A DNA stretch of 64,000 nt. It comes from Clarireedia homoeocarpa (lineage: Eukaryota > Ascomycota > Leotiomycetes > Helotiales > Rutstroemiaceae). Location: the NCBI GenBank assembly GCA_001465935.1, contig LNKV01000002.1, positions 496,001-560,000 on the forward strand. Direction: 5' to 3'. Numbering within the stretch: position 1 is the first letter of the stretch; each line of letters begins with the position of its first letter. The notes under the pieces were generated by a model. It saw only the letters and a list, made by a program, of their open reading frames with translations, was not told where the DNA came from and did not search any database. The position numbers and the translations under genes are program-made. Positions 48,018 to 60,155 of the stretch are shown in pieces.

Positions 48018-51000
48018 ATGGCAGATTACGAGGAAGGATATGAATATGATGACTATGGCGATGAGGATGCGGCAGGCATCACAGCTGAGGACTGCTGGAC
48101 GGTTATTTCTTCTTTCTTTGAGTCCAAAGGTCTTGTATCACAACAGTTGGACTCATTCGATGAGTTCGTCGCTACAACTATGCAGGAACTCGTCGAGGAG
48201 AATTCTCAGCTTACTCTCGATCAAAACAACCCCCCCTCATCCGATGACAACCCCATCGCCCTCCGCCGTTACGAGATCAATTTTGGTACGGTTCTACTGT
48301 CTCGTCCTGTCATGACCGAAGGTGATGGAAGTACACAGGTTATGCTTCCACAAGAAGCCCGCTTGCGAAACCTCACCTATTCCAGTCCTTTATACCTTGA
48401 AATGACAAAGAGTGTTCAAGTTGCGGTAGAGCGCCCCGTTCCTCTGAATGAGCTCGATGAGGAACAGGAAGCAGAACTCGCCAGGGGTGGCGATCACCCT
48501 ACGAGATTGGTTTGGGAATACGAAGAGGGCGGTAGTATAGACTCGGAAAAAGGTGGCCCAGCGCCTGATCGGGTTTACATTGGGAAGCTGCCAATTATGC
48601 TTAAATCGAAATACTGCATCTTGAAGGACCTCGATGAAGACGACCTTTACGCATGGAATGAGTGTCCCTATGATCAGGGTGGATACTTTATCATCAACGG
48701 AAGTGAGAAGGTTCTCATTGCACAGGAGCGTAGTGCCGCCAACATCGTCCAGGTTTTCAAGAAACCAGCTCTTAGTGCTGTCTCTTACATCGCCGAAATC
48801 CGAAGTGCTCTGGAGAAAGGTTCACGCCTTATCTCTTCTTTAACTCTCAAGCTCTTCGACAAGGGCGACAGTCAAAGAGGAGGCTTTGGTAAAACTGTCA
48901 AGTCAACTTTGCCCTACGTCAAGGCAGATATTCCAATAGGTATTGTCTTCCGTGCTCTTGGTGTGGTTTCGGATGAAGATATCTTGAACCATATCTGCTA
49001 CGATCGCAACGATACGCAGATGCTGGAGATGTTGAAGCCTTGTATCGAAGAAGCTTTTGTCATTCAAGACCGCGAAGTAGCATTAGATTTCATTGGTCGT
49101 CGAGGAAACGCTACGAATCTTCCCTACGACAAGCGTGTCAAATACGCTCGTGACATTATGCAGAAAGAATTACTTCCGCATATTTCCCAAAAGGAAGGTA
49201 GTGAAACCCGAAAAGCATTCTTCCTCGGCTACATGGTCCACAAGCTCTTCCAATGTGTCCTCGGCCGTCGGGAAACCGATGACCGAGATCATTTCGGCAA
49301 GAAGCGTTTAGATCTTGCCGGTCCTCTACTCGCGAAGCTATTTAGGAATCTGTTCCGCCGATTGACTACAGATGTTTATAGGTATTTACAACGTTGCGTT
49401 GAGAACGGCAGGGAGTTCAACCTGACGTTAGGAGTGAAATCCACAACGATCACGAACGGTCTGAAGTACTCTTTGGCCACAGGAAACTGGGGTGATCAGA
49501 AGAAAGCAGCAAGCTCGACTGCCGGTGTGTCTCAAGTGTTGAACAGATACACTTTCGCATCCACACTTTCCCATTTGCGTCGGACGAATACTCCCATTGG
49601 TCGTGATGGAAAGATTGCCAAGCCTCGTCAATTGCATAATACTCATTGGGGTTTGGTTTGCCCGGCCGAGACTCCTGAAGGACAAGCCTGCGGTCTCGTG
49701 AAGAACTTGGCCTTGATGTGCTATGTTACGGTTGGTACGCCAAGTGACCCAATCATCGAATTCATGATTCAGCGAAATATGGAAGTACTGGAAGAGTACG
49801 AACCGCTACGGTCTCCAAATGCAACCAAAGTTTTCGTCAATGGTGTTTGGGTTGGTGTCCACCGAGAGCCAAGTCACTTGGTCAAGTGTGTTCAAGATCT
49901 TCGTCGTTCGCATTTGATCTCGCATGAAGTTTCTCTTATCAGAGAGATTCGTGATCGAGAATTCAAGATCTTCACCGACGCTGGCAGGGTGTGCAGACCT
50001 CTATTCGTTATCGATAATGACCCCGATAGTCCCAACAAAGGTAATTTGGTACTGAATAAGGACCACATTCGTAAATTAGAAGAAGATCAATCTCTGCCTG
50101 CCAACATGGATCCAGAAGAACGCCAGGCGGCGGGATACTATGGCTTCCAAGGGCTCATCAATGATGGTGTCGTGGAATATCTGGATGCCGAAGAAGAGGA
50201 AACAGTCATGATTACCATGACACCCGAAGACTTGGATATCTCTCGACAGCTCCAAGCTGGTTATGAGCTCCGACCCGATACAAGCGGTGACCTTAATAAG
50301 CGTGTCAAAGCACCGATCAATCCTACAGCGCACATTTGGACTCACTGTGAAATTCATCCTAGTATGATATTGGGAATTTGCGCAAGCATCATCCCTTTCC
50401 CTGATCACAACCAGGTAAGCATAAATTCGGACTTTAATATGGTTCGTAAGCTAATGAGCCCTTTCAAAGTCTCCTCGTAATACCTACCAATCTGCTATGG
50501 GTAAACAAGCAATGGGAGTCTTCCTTACTAATTTTGATGTTCGCATGGATACTATGGCCAACATTCTTTACTATCCTCAGAAGCCACTTGCCACGACTCG
50601 CTCCATGGAGTTCCTTAAATTCAGAGAACTGCCTGCGGGCCAAAATGCTATCGTGGCAATTATGTGTTACTCGGGTTACAACCAAGAAGATTCCGTCATC
50701 ATGAACCAAAGCAGCATCGATCGTGGACTATTCCGAAGTTTGTTCTATCGAGCATATACCGACCAAGAGAAGCGTATTGGTATGAATGTCGTCGAGCAGT
50801 TTGAGAAGCCATATCGATCGGACACACTCAAACTTAAGCAAGGTACATATGACAAGCTCGATGATGATGGAATCATTGCACCGGGTATTCGTGTGACTGG
50901 TGCCGACATTATTATCGGTAAAACTGCACCAATTGCGCCTGACTCGGAAGAGTTGGGTCAGCGTACAAAGGCTCACATTAAGCGTGATGCATCAACACCT

Positions 51001-51913
51001 TTGCGAAGCACAGAGAGTGGTATCGTTGATCAAGTTCTTATCACCACTAACGCTGAAGGTTTGCGCTTCGTCAAAGTCCGCATGAGGACTACTAAGATCC
51101 CTCAAATTGGTGATAAGTTTGCTTCTCGTCACGGACAGAAGGGAACTATCGGTATCACATATATGCAACAGGACATGCCATTCACTAGTCAAGGCATTGT
51201 TCCCGACCTTATCATTAACCCGCACGCTATTCCTTCTCGTATGACTATTGCACATTTAATCGAGTGCCAGTTGAGTAAGGTCTCAACGCTGCATGGCCGG
51301 GAAGGTGATGCTACGCCATTCACTGAGGTCACTGTTGACTCTGTTTCCAAACTGCTTCGTGCGCACGGATATCAATCTCGTGGATTCGAGATAATGTACC
51401 ACGGTCATACTGGCCGCAAGATGATGGCCCAAGTCTTCCTTGGCCCAACATACTACCAACGTTTGCGCCACATGGTGGACGACAAGATTCATGCTCGTGC
51501 CAGGGGACCTGTACAGATCTTAACCAGGCAACCAGTAGAAGGTCGTGCTAGAGATGGTGGCTTGCGTTTCGGTGAGATGGAGCGTGATTGTATGATCTCG
51601 CATGGTGCAAGTGCATTCTTGAAAGAGAGACTATTTGAGGTGTCGGATGCCTTTAGAGTCCACATATGTGATATCTGTGGGCTCATGACACCAATCGCGT
51701 AAGTTTCTAATTCACGCCGTCACATCGCTTATACTAATATATGTCTATAGTAAAATCAACACCGGGTCTTTCGAGTGTCGTCCTTGCAAAAACAAGACCA
51801 AAATCTCTCAGATTCACATCCCATATGCGGCTAAATTGCTATTCCAGGAATTGGCAGCCATGAACATCGCCACAAGAATGTTTACTAAAAGATCGGGTAT
51901 TACGGTGCGATGA
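48018..51913 (+). CDS. RPB2: RNA polymerase II second-largest subunit (RPB2)
   Basis: Three exons (48018-50414, 50470-51698, 51751-51913) give 1262 residues, matching fungal RPB2. Conserved blocks include QERSAANIVQVF, THWGLVCPAETPEGQACGL, GYNQEDSVIMNQSSIDRGLF, KFASRHGQKGTIGITY and the hybrid-binding AHLIECQ. The C-terminal clamp zinc site is CDICGLM..CRPCKNK. The N-terminus is acidic, as in other RPB2 proteins. The subunit forms half of the active-site cleft of RNA polymerase II in the nucleus. The last intron splits the zinc-site exon after PIA. This is a commonly used phylogenetic marker, so it can place the organism precisely. Confidence 0.99.
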
Positions 51914-52505
51914 TCTGTATGATCTGATTACGACTAGGGTGCTAGATAGATACTTATCTTTTGAAGAATCTTTGCATATCATGGCGTTTGGGGAAATTGA
52001 GAATGCCAACTGCGACCAAAGGGGGTTTGAACGCATTTGCATATGGAGAGGGGTTTGGTAGTGTCTACCAGCTTTTAAAAATTATTAGCGCACTTAATGC
52101 GAAAAGACACACAAGCCATTACTTGGGCGCACTCACATTTTGGGTGATGTTGTTGCATGTATCATATTGATATTTCTTTGGCTATCAAGTACAAGATACA
52201 AATTAAAACAATGAATCTGCATCTATCCAAGTCTGCAATACTTGAGCTTGTTGCCCAACTGGAAGCTGATACCTAGATATGCGCCAACTAGCTAGATCCT
52301 TTACCCTCTCCTTTTCTCATGCTGTGCAATGCGATGCCTTGTCTAGGCATTCGGCGTAAATAGCAACTGGCTATTATATCGCATGCTCGGGTCCATGACC
52401 AACTTCTTTCGTGGGCGTTGCTTGTTATAGTTTGCCTCCCTCAAGCTCCGTTATGCGACGCAGGCTGGTGGCGACGAAACTTCATATTCCTGACTATCGC
52501 AGATG
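51914..52505. other. Convergent 3' region, RPB2 / PET117
   Basis: This 0.6 kb between convergent stops shows no gene. It should include both 3' UTRs. Confidence 0.55.
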
Positions 52506-52800
52506 TCATCGCAGAGCTCCACCATCACTAACATTCTGCACCTTTCTGTATTCATCTTCCATAGCCTTCTGCATCTCAAAATCTAGTTGTCGTTCCTTCT
52601 TTATGCGCTGTTGCTCCATGTCCCGGACGACGCCCGCGTGCATTGCCTAAGAAATGTAAGCATTGGATCGCATGTAGCTAATATTGCAATAGCGCAGCAC
52701 ATACAGCTTTCTCTGCATCTTGCGCATAGTGTACGAAGACTATCGTGCTTGCAGCGAAGAGAGAAGATCCAAGGAGCGTTAGTTTAGCTGCTCGAGACAT
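52506..52800 (-). CDS. PET117: PET117 cytochrome c oxidase assembly factor
   Basis: Two exons (52800-52705, 52646-52506) encode 78 residues. The N-terminus MSRAAKLTLLGSSLFAASTI contains the single membrane helix, followed by VFVHYAQDAEKA and the conserved AMHAGVVRDMEQQRIKKERQ. That pattern (helix, then Gly-Val-x-Arg-Asp, then a charged coiled coil) is the Pet117 family. Pet117 is an inner-membrane or matrix protein that works with Cox15 in heme A synthesis and cytochrome oxidase assembly. The intron is 58 nt, phase 0, with a GTATGT donor. It is divergent from VMA10 with 357 bp between the starts. No single open frame shows the gene, so it is easily missed. Confidence 0.95.
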
Positions 52801-53157
52801 GACTTGTATCTGGTTTGGCTTCCTTTTCTTGCTCCGAGAATGTATGAGACCTATTGTATGGTTTTGGTTTGATCTAGCAGTAGGGTTTCATAATTACACA
52901 AATTATTGTAGAGAAACTCCAATCGATAGGTACCGCCGGCAGGAACGGAAGTTGCCGGACAGGGGTGCCACTCTGCAGCACCAGCCTAGGAGAGCTTGCT
53001 TCTGTTGGAGCTACCTACCATACCTACCTAGCTTGAATTCCAACTCATCTCTTCGTTTCCTCTTTACGGCCGTGATATAGAACCTGCCTCTACGACACCT
53101 ATCCCGAATAATTGCCTATCGTTCCTGTTTCTCTTGTGTCTAGGTTAGGTTGTCAGA
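52801..53157. promoter_or_regulatory. Shared divergent promoter, PET117 / VMA10
   Basis: Only 357 bp separates the two starts, so the promoters must overlap. No clear TATA box is seen. Confidence 0.55.
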
Positions 53158-53864
53158 ATGGTATGTTCATGCAATCCAGGTTGAGTTGGATGGGCTGGCT
53201 GGGGAAGTGGGATGCTGATGAAAATTCGGAAATGCAATCTGGAGAATATTTACTGATTTGATTCTACTTACAGTCGGCACAGAATTCGGCGGGTATCCAA
53301 ACGCTGCTTGATGTATGTAGGCTTGTGGGGTTGAAAGGGTTTGGATACTGATTGGGCATAGGCGGAAAGAGATGCACAGAAGATTGTCCAGAAAGGTTTG
53401 TTACTCGTTGGACCTGCGAATATATTTACCATGGTGCGCTAACTTCCTTGTGTATAGCTAGGGAATGTGAGTAGATATTCACACCAATGTTGAGTCCTCC
53501 CAACACCGAGACTAATGGAGGAACCAGACCGCACGAAGCGTGTAAAGGAGGCCAGAGACGAGGCAAAGAAGGAAATCGATGCGTATAGAAAGGAGAAAGA
53601 AGATGAATTCAGAAAGTTTGAGGCTGAGGTATGCGATATAGCTGTTGGGCGTAAACAGTTATGAAGGGAGTGCTGACAAGTTGGATTTAGCACACAAGCG
53701 GCAACAAGAAGGCAGAAGAAGACGCCAGCAAGGATGCTGAGAACAAGCTACAGGAGATCAAGGAGGCTGGAAAGAAGGGGGAGGGCAAGGTTATAGAAGA
53801 TCTTTTGAAAGCCGTTTTTGATGTCAAGCCAGTTGTGCCTGAGCGTGTTCAGGGCCCGAAATAG
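53158..53864 (+). CDS. VMA10: V-type ATPase subunit G (VMA10)
   Basis: Six coding exons give 119 residues: 53158-53160 (ATG only), 53274-53312, 53362-53395, 53458-53466, 53528-53628, 53691-53864. The protein begins MSAQNSAGIQTLLDAERDAQ and continues KIVQKAREYRTKRVKEARDE, the invariant subunit G helix, then AKKEIDAYRKEKEDEFRKFE. It ends VVPERVQGPK. Subunit G forms a peripheral stator stalk with subunit E in the vacuolar proton pump. Length and sequence match the family exactly. The 9-nt exon supplies the ARE residues within the conserved KAREYRTKR block, and omitting it deletes three residues in frame. Four of the six coding exons are shorter than 40 nt. Confidence 0.95.
53458..53466 (+). other. 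VMA10: 9-nt micro-exon of VMA10
   Basis: The nine bases CTAGGGAAT lie between a TGTATAG acceptor and a GTGAGT donor. With phase-1 junctions on both sides they complete AAA G-CT AGG GAA T-AC CGC, giving K-A-R-E-Y-R. The subunit G family requires these residues, so the exon is real although far below the size gene finders usually accept. Confidence 0.9.
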
Positions 53865-54335
53865 GATGTTGGTATGGAGGGTTTATAGTGCAAGTTTTAC
53901 GGCTCGACTCAGACGGTGGTACTATTTTGATAAAGCTCGGTTTTCCGGAGCAGCATGACGCGGTTGATATTGAAATTATGGTCATGGAGCGACGTACGAA
54001 GATGTGGAACTGTGTATAGACTACTAGCTTGCGATGCAATAACAAAGATATCCAGTGTTATATACTTCGCACAACGCTCGACTAGTGCAGTTCTACATTA
54101 CTTTTTGAAACTTTTAGAACCAATTTCCGCACCTCTATAGCAAGTTTTCATATTCATCTACCAAAGCCTTGAGAAAATCACAATAGGTAACTTGAGACAG
54201 ATCACATGTCCACCTACGTCACTAAGATTTCCTCAAAAAAGCGTGCCCCTCGCAAATTCCGTAAAGCTTCCTTCAAACACGACTTCCTCAACATGGAATT
54301 TATATCTAACCAAACTCAATGTACGGACCTCAATT
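53865..54335. other. Intergenic, VMA10 3' / lipase promoter
   Basis: This 0.47 kb between two plus-strand genes shows no gene or repeat. Confidence 0.5.
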
Positions 54336-55496
54336 ATGACACTTCTGATCGCTCGTGCAGCGTCTACAAGATGGCTCTCTATATCTCGCCATGCGCCACG
54401 AGCAAGAAGCCCTATGATGACATCCCTTAAAACCGCAAATCTACATCAACATCAAATACACACATCTCCTATCCACCATGCTGAGAAGGAAAAGGACATG
54501 AAGGGTGCAGACCCTAGAGTTAGTGATATTGGTAGAGCTATCGAAGATGATTTCGCCACGATAAAAGATTGTTATGGTATGCGACGGCAATTCTCGTCTC
54601 TATCATTTTGCCCCTACACATACTAATTCTACCTGCAGCTACTCCCAAACACCCAATAGTCCTCGCACATGGTCTCTTTGGGTTCGACGAACTTCGATTA
54701 GCCGGCTCCCTCCTTCCCGGTGTTCAGTATTGGCGCGGAATAACGGACGCGCTACGCGCAAAAGGAATCGAAGTAATCACAGCATCAGTCCCCTCCTCTG
54801 CCAGTATCGAAGAACGAGCAGAAGTTCTCGGACGAGACATCGCGTCCAAAGCCAATGGAAAATCTGTGAATATCATAGCACATAGTATGGGTGGCTTGGA
54901 CGCACGATATATGATTTCGAGACTGCAACCAGAGAATGTGGAAGTTTTATCGTTGACAACAATCGCCTCGCCGCATCGCGGTTCTGCCTTTGCAGATTAC
55001 TGCTTTGATGAGAGTTGGTGGCATTCTTATATTCCGGGACTGGTGAGGCGGTTGAACGAGTTGGGTGTTAGCACGGGAGCTTTCTCGCAGTTGACTAGGA
55101 GGTATATGATGGATGAGTTCAATCCTAAGACGCCGGATGATCCTACGGTTAGATATTTCTCGTATGGGGCAACTTGTGATCCAAAGCTGTGGAGCGCGTT
55201 TAGGAGGAGTCATGCTATTGTGCAGGAAGCTGAGGGGCCAAACGATGGGTTGGTCAGTGTGGAGAGTAGTAGATGGGGAACCTACAAAGGAACTTTGGTA
55301 GATGTCAGTCATTTGGACCTGATCAATTGGACCAACAGGCTGAAATGGCTCGCTTGGGAGATGACTGGGAACACAAGGAAGTAAGTTGACTCTTATGCAG
55401 GATTATATATGATTGATTTGCTAAGTTGAGAACAGATTCAATGCCATTGCATTTTATCTGGACATTGCAGATATGTTGGCAAAGGAAGGTCTATAG
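54336..55496 (+). CDS. TGL2: TGL2-like mitochondrial triacylglycerol lipase
   Basis: Three exons (54336 to about 54576, about 54640-55380, 55436-55496) give about 345 residues. The N-terminus MTLLIARAASTRWLSISRHA is basic with hydroxylated residues, consistent with mitochondrial import. The alpha/beta hydrolase part begins HPIVLAHGLFGFDEL (oxyanion region). The nucleophile elbow is IIAHSMGGLDARYM, a probable catalytic Asp lies in GPNDGLVSV, and the catalytic His is in DVSHLDLINW. This order matches bacterial Pseudomonas/Burkholderia-type lipases and yeast Tgl2, which hydrolyses short- to long-chain triacylglycerols in mitochondria. There is no secretion signal. The start is the first ATG giving the presequence; a more upstream start is possible. 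Confidence 0.85.
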
Positions 55497-56949
55497 AGTG
55501 TACTATACAGTGGGATTGATTGTTGGTCTAGAAAGTGTACATTACTGGTATAGGGAGAACGGTGGGCAATAGACGTGAGTATGATCATTACCTCTCACGA
55601 AGTGGATTCTACTCCTCATTTCGCTGCTTTCAGCCGCACTTCCGAATGAAAGATTTTTGTATTCACAATTGGGTCTCTCAGTTGTTATTGCACCAATCTT
55701 ATCAGTTGGCAAGTGCAAAGGAACCCAGTACGCACCTGCGATACTTTAGAACTAATCAACAAAGCATCACATCGTATAGTATAAATGGAAGGCTGCTGAT
55801 AGCCTCCAAGACCAACTGAACAACCTTAATCCGAGTACTACAGGGCACAGAAACGTGATTAAGGCACTATCATCTCTCGCCCCTTGCGATCTATCCAACT
55901 ATCTCCGCGCAAGGGTGATGTTGATGCGACGGGGAGGCAAGCCCGGCGTGCTCGGCAAGAATCCAATTCCATTTCAGCGTCAAAAACGTGGCTGGACGGG
56001 GAGCATCCAAGTACTGCCGAGGTAGCGCCGTCGGCTTTTGTAAAGGCTAAATTCACAACATACAGAGACCATCCGTAACGTCCTTCCTCTCTTCCCCAGA
56101 TTCTCCGCATTATCAACAAGTTTACTAAGAGCTGGGGTCCACACTGATCAAGTGGCAGTACGCCTCATGGGCAAAATTCAAGTCTTCGATCTTTGGGGCA
56201 AGCACCGCCACCCAAATGGTAAAGCTGTGTTTCTGCTGCCCCGCTGTTCCTCTGAGCCCAAAGGACACTTTTGGATGCTGATTATCGTTTGATCTTCAAG
56301 GGATCATCATCTTCAAGCTAGTATCTGTATTTGGCGTCGGACCCTTCCCACGCTCGGCAGGGTCTTGCGGTAGAATTTCTGCAGCCCCGCAATCTCGTGC
56401 TTGTTAACATGGTCGCAAGTTGAAGATCATTAAGTCAAGTGACAGATTGTTGTTATAGCACATGATGTGAGGGGTTTCTACCGGCCCGGTGCTCCTTAGC
56501 GTTCCGGATACGTGACTTGGGTTTTTAATTAACTTTTGGTGGGGTGGTTGCCCTAAGTCGATCTTGGGGAGTCTCCGTGGCACATTGTTTTACTGAAGGG
56601 CAACTATGTTTCCTCATTTATGTTTGCTCTTTAGTGACATTCAAACGGCCCTGCCAAGCATTCCGTATGGCTGCTTTATTGACTTTAGTCCGTGCAATTA
56701 TGGAGTGTTGACACAGGCTATTCACAATGACCAGGAAATTCGGCACCGCGCTCCCGGTGTTGATATTGGGAGGCAATGTACTTACGTCTAGTGCAATATG
56801 ATTGGGTACCTGTCGGCTGAGCAAAGAGATGAGCTGAGTGGATAAGGTTTGCTGTGACATACCGAAGAAAGACATATAAGAAGCCTTGAAGTTCTTCCCA
56901 AAAGTTATCAGTTCAACGCAAAACAACTTTCATTCATTCATCTGTCAAC
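55497..56949 (+). promoter_or_regulatory. Upstream region of the GH6 cellulase gene
   Basis: This 1.45 kb precedes the GH6 start and has no gene. A GGCTAAA element (56045-56051) fits the XlnR/Xyr1 consensus but lies about 900 bp from the start. A TATA-like TATAAG is at 56875-56880, about 75 bp upstream of the ATG. Site calls are by eye. Confidence 0.45.
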
Positions 56950-58585
56950 ATGGGCTTCAAATCTGTTCTCCTGACGGCAATTGCCTTGGCACCTCATACT
57001 TTTGCTCAGCAATCTGCTTACGGACAATGTAAGTTGGAGAATTCACAAACACACGAGGATGGTTATTAATCTGGTTTAGGTGGTGGGCAAGGATGGAGTG
57101 GATCGACGAGCTGTGTTTCCGGTTACACTTGCACTTATAGCAATGCGTACTATTCGCAGTGTCTTCCTGGATCAGCATCAGCACCCGGTTCTACGACTCC
57201 TGCTACCCCAACGAGCACGTCCACTTCTTCCGGATTCACCACATCTACGAGGACATCGACGAGTAGTGGTAGTGCCTCTACAACTGCCGCAGCTTCTGGC
57301 AATCCTTTCGCAGGCGTACAACTCTACGCAAATCCATACTATGCCTCTGAGATTTCCGCGTCAGCCATTCCCTCCCTTACGGGTGCCATGGCTACCAAAG
57401 CTGCTGCTGTAGCAAAGGTCCCAACTTTCGTGTGGCTGTAAGTACAGAAAGCCCCCAAATAACTTGGATCACGACTAATTCGCACAGTGATACTGCGTCG
57501 AAAGTCCCATTGATGGGTACCTACCTTGACAATATCAGAGGACTTAACAAGGCCGGAGCAAGCCCGCCTATCGCTGGCACATTTGTTGTGTATGATTTAC
57601 CTGACAGAGATTGTGCAGCTCTCGCTTCAAACGGAGAGTATTCGATTGCGAACAACGGTGTTGCAAACTACAAGGCATACATTGATTCAATCAAAGCACT
57701 TCTGGTGACCTATTCGGATGTCAAAGTTATTCTTGTCATTGGTAAGCATTGAGTGTCCTTGCGGAAATCCTCAGCATTAGCTAATCATGAGAAGAACCCG
57801 ATTCGTTGGCTAACTTGGTCACCAATCTTTCTGTCTCCAAATGCTCCAATGCTCAGGCAGCTTATCTTGAGTGTACTGAATACGCCATCTCTCAACTGAA
57901 CTTGCCAAACGTCTCCATGTATATGGATGCGGGACATGCCGGATGGTTAGGATGGTCCGCCAACATTGGTCCCGCAGCTCAGCTCTTCGGTAAAGTCTAC
58001 AAGGCTGCAGGAAGCCCTGCTGCAGTCCGAGGGTTGGCCACCAATGTTGCCAACTACAACGCCTGGACTAGCTCTTCTTGCCCTTCGTACACGCAGGGAG
58101 ATGCCAACTGCAATGAGGAGTTGTATGTTACAGCACTTGCTCCGCTCTTGCAACAACAAGGCTTCCCAGCACATTTCATCATGGATACTTGTAAGTTATC
58201 CCTTTATACACCCAGAGTATCAATGCACTAATGTCCATACCAGCTCGAAACGGTGTTCAACCAACCGCCCAACAGGCATGGGGAGACTGGTGCAATGTCA
58301 TCGGCACTGGATTCGGTGTCCGACCCACATCAAACACCGGAAACGCTTTGGAAGATGCTTTCGTCTGGGTCAAGCCAGGTGGAGAGGGCGATGTAAGTTT
58401 ACTGATAGCATTCACATCTTCAAGTCAACTGACACAAGTAATTACAGGGCACCTCCGACACCAGCGCCGCCAGATACGATGCTCATTGCGGTCTCTCAGA
58501 TGCGCTCAAGCCTGCCCCAGAAGCCGGTACCTGGTTCCAGGCTTACTTCGCGCAATTGCTCACCAACGCCAATCCATCGTTCTAG
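56950..58585 (+). CDS. cel6A: GH6 cellobiohydrolase with N-terminal CBM1
   Basis: Six exons from ATG 56950 to TAG 58585 encode about 445 residues. A signal peptide (MGFKSVLLTAIALAPHTFAQ) is followed by a CBM1 of ~30 residues beginning CGGQGWSGSTSCVSGYTC. A Ser/Thr/Pro-rich linker follows (TPTSTSTSSGFTTS), then the GH6 domain from about NPFAGVQLYANPYYASEI. Catalytic Asp regions are visible in VVYDLPDRDCAALASNGEYS and VIGEPDSLANLVTN. The loop VKPGGEGDGTSD and C-terminus FAQLLTNANPSF are typical. GH6 enzymes release cellobiose from non-reducing cellulose ends by inversion and are secreted. The first intron splits the first Cys codon of the CBM1. It lies in tandem with a GH5 endoglucanase. Confidence 0.96.
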
Positions 58586-58832
58586 ATGGTGATGTGGGGG
58601 AAGATTCGAGAGGGACTTGTGTTCATCGCGCTCTTTACTACATGAAAACCAAACATGTCTTTGCCACGGCTATCATTCTTTACCTCCCCTTACACTTGTA
58701 TATAAATTCGCTTTCTTCACTTCTCCTGTAAATAGGAAAATCCAGATTGGAGTTCACCAAATAACCTTTTTGTTATGCATGAAATTTCAGATTAGTGATT
58801 GACGTAACAGTAATTACAAGCCTAGATTACTA

Positions 58833-59058
58833 CTATGCCCGCATGAATAAAGGCCATTTTCTGTGTCCTGCTAAATTACCTAAAAATTTAACCTTATATC
58901 CCCTGAATAAGGATAAATTTTTAGGTGGCAGGACACAGGGAAATAGTATTTTTTGTCATGGGTGAAGGAGCGTACCTTATCCCCATGAACAAAGTTCAAT
59001 TAATAATAGGTGGCAAGACGCAGAAAAAAAATAACCTTTGTTCATATTTTGGGAGGGG
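58833..59058. repeat. Cluster of three palindromic (MITE-like) copies B, C, D
   Basis: Copy B (about 58833-58893) lies inverted next to copy C (about 58899-58965), producing a large imperfect hairpin with arms CTGTGTCCTGC..CCTAAAAATTTA. Copy D (about 58981-59058) is in the same orientation as C. All share TGAAYAA at one end, AGGTGGCA.GAC.CAG in the middle and TTTGTTCA-like sequence at the other end. Copy D has perfect ATGAACAAAG / CTTTGTTCAT ends. Its middle and right end match the 42.35-kb element over most positions. Confidence 0.75.
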
Positions 59059-60056
59059 AGGCACAATTTTCAAGGGGGAGGGTATATGGAGATCTCGCTG
59101 AATTAAAGGATTAAGGCCCCATAAGCTAGCGTGTTATGCCCACCAGTAAGTGTCGTTCTAGAGCGAAATTGCGCTACAGACGCTGGATAAAATGTTCCGG
59201 TCGGCTACAGTACAATCGTGGTTCCATGTATACTTAAGGCGCATATTAGTCTTGTGATATTGTGGCTCACGGCATGCATGTCTCGGAAAGTTTCTATGGG
59301 ATTGTGTGTGAAATAGAGTGTTAAGTACCGTTGGTAATGTGTTGTTCTGTGCGACAGCAAATAGCCGAAATCTGGGGTAAACTTACCCCTGATTTTACCC
59401 GGCTTAGAGGCCCGGGGAAGTTTATGGCAGTTCATGGGATGCGGTGATGGTGCATTTTATTTTAGAAATTCATCTGCATCTAGTTAACATGGATACTTTA
59501 ATGAGTTTTTCGTAGCTTGCTTTTGCCTCGGACTCTTTGCGGTGGCGATGATAAGTGGAATGTGCAGAAAGACTTGAGGATCTTGGATCATCATTCTGCA
59601 AAATCACGGATCAACTCCGCAAAGCATTCACCCGCATGCACGTATAAATATGCTACTACCCACGGTATATTAAAATAGGTGGCAAATAAAGTGCTATAGA
59701 TCGCCCACGGACATCATTCCCTAATGTGCATGTTTCCGAAATGCCGTCCAGGGAAAACGTGCCCTTCCTTCCGCCAATTTAGCTTATCACGAGGCTGCTA
59801 AACACTATAATGCGTGAGATTTAGTGGATCGCGGAGGACAGTACTACTTCATTTATAACGAAGATTTAGTCGGCGGATTGTTCGGCCCGTGGATGTGGAT
59901 ATCCTACTCACTGTAATTGCTCGGGTTATTGTGCCGAGGTCACTGTGGTGGCTAAGGCAAAAAATGAGAGTGGGATTGAGGATTAGATTCGCCTGGAGTT
60001 AATGAAGTTAATGAGACTATGTGCGTAGGGTTGTTCTGTTTGGATTTCTGGAATGG

Positions 60057-60064
60057 TATATAAA
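60057..60064 (+). promoter_or_regulatory. TATA box of the GH5 endoglucanase gene
   Basis: TATATAAA lies 92-99 bp upstream of the ATG at 60156. A GGCTAA element compatible with XlnR/Xyr1 binding is about 200 bp upstream of the start (59950-59955). Confidence 0.6.
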
Positions 60065-60155
60065 GGTGGTTCTCAGCCAACTTCACACTCCAGCACTTTC
60101 AAGATCTGAATCTACACTCTCTCTCTTCTCGAATCTCAGTGTATCGATTGCGAAA

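Larger units (their letters stand above)
58586..60155 (+). other. GH6-GH5 spacer with palindromic repeats and GH5 promoter
   Basis: This 1.57 kb has no gene. It contains a cluster of three palindromic repeat copies (about 58833-59058), a fragment near 59668-59691, a 16-bp palindrome GGGGTAAACTTACCCC (59374-59389), CRE1-like CTGGGG and CCGGGG sites near 59372 and 59412, a GGCTAA at 59950-59955, and a TATA box TATATAAA at 60057-60064. Confidence 0.6.

Noticed and set aside
59374..59389. 16-bp palindrome GGGGTAAACTTACCCC as a specific operator
   Set aside because: It is a clear palindrome but lies about 770 bp from the GH5 start and matches no regulator site I can name; noted in the spacer entry only.
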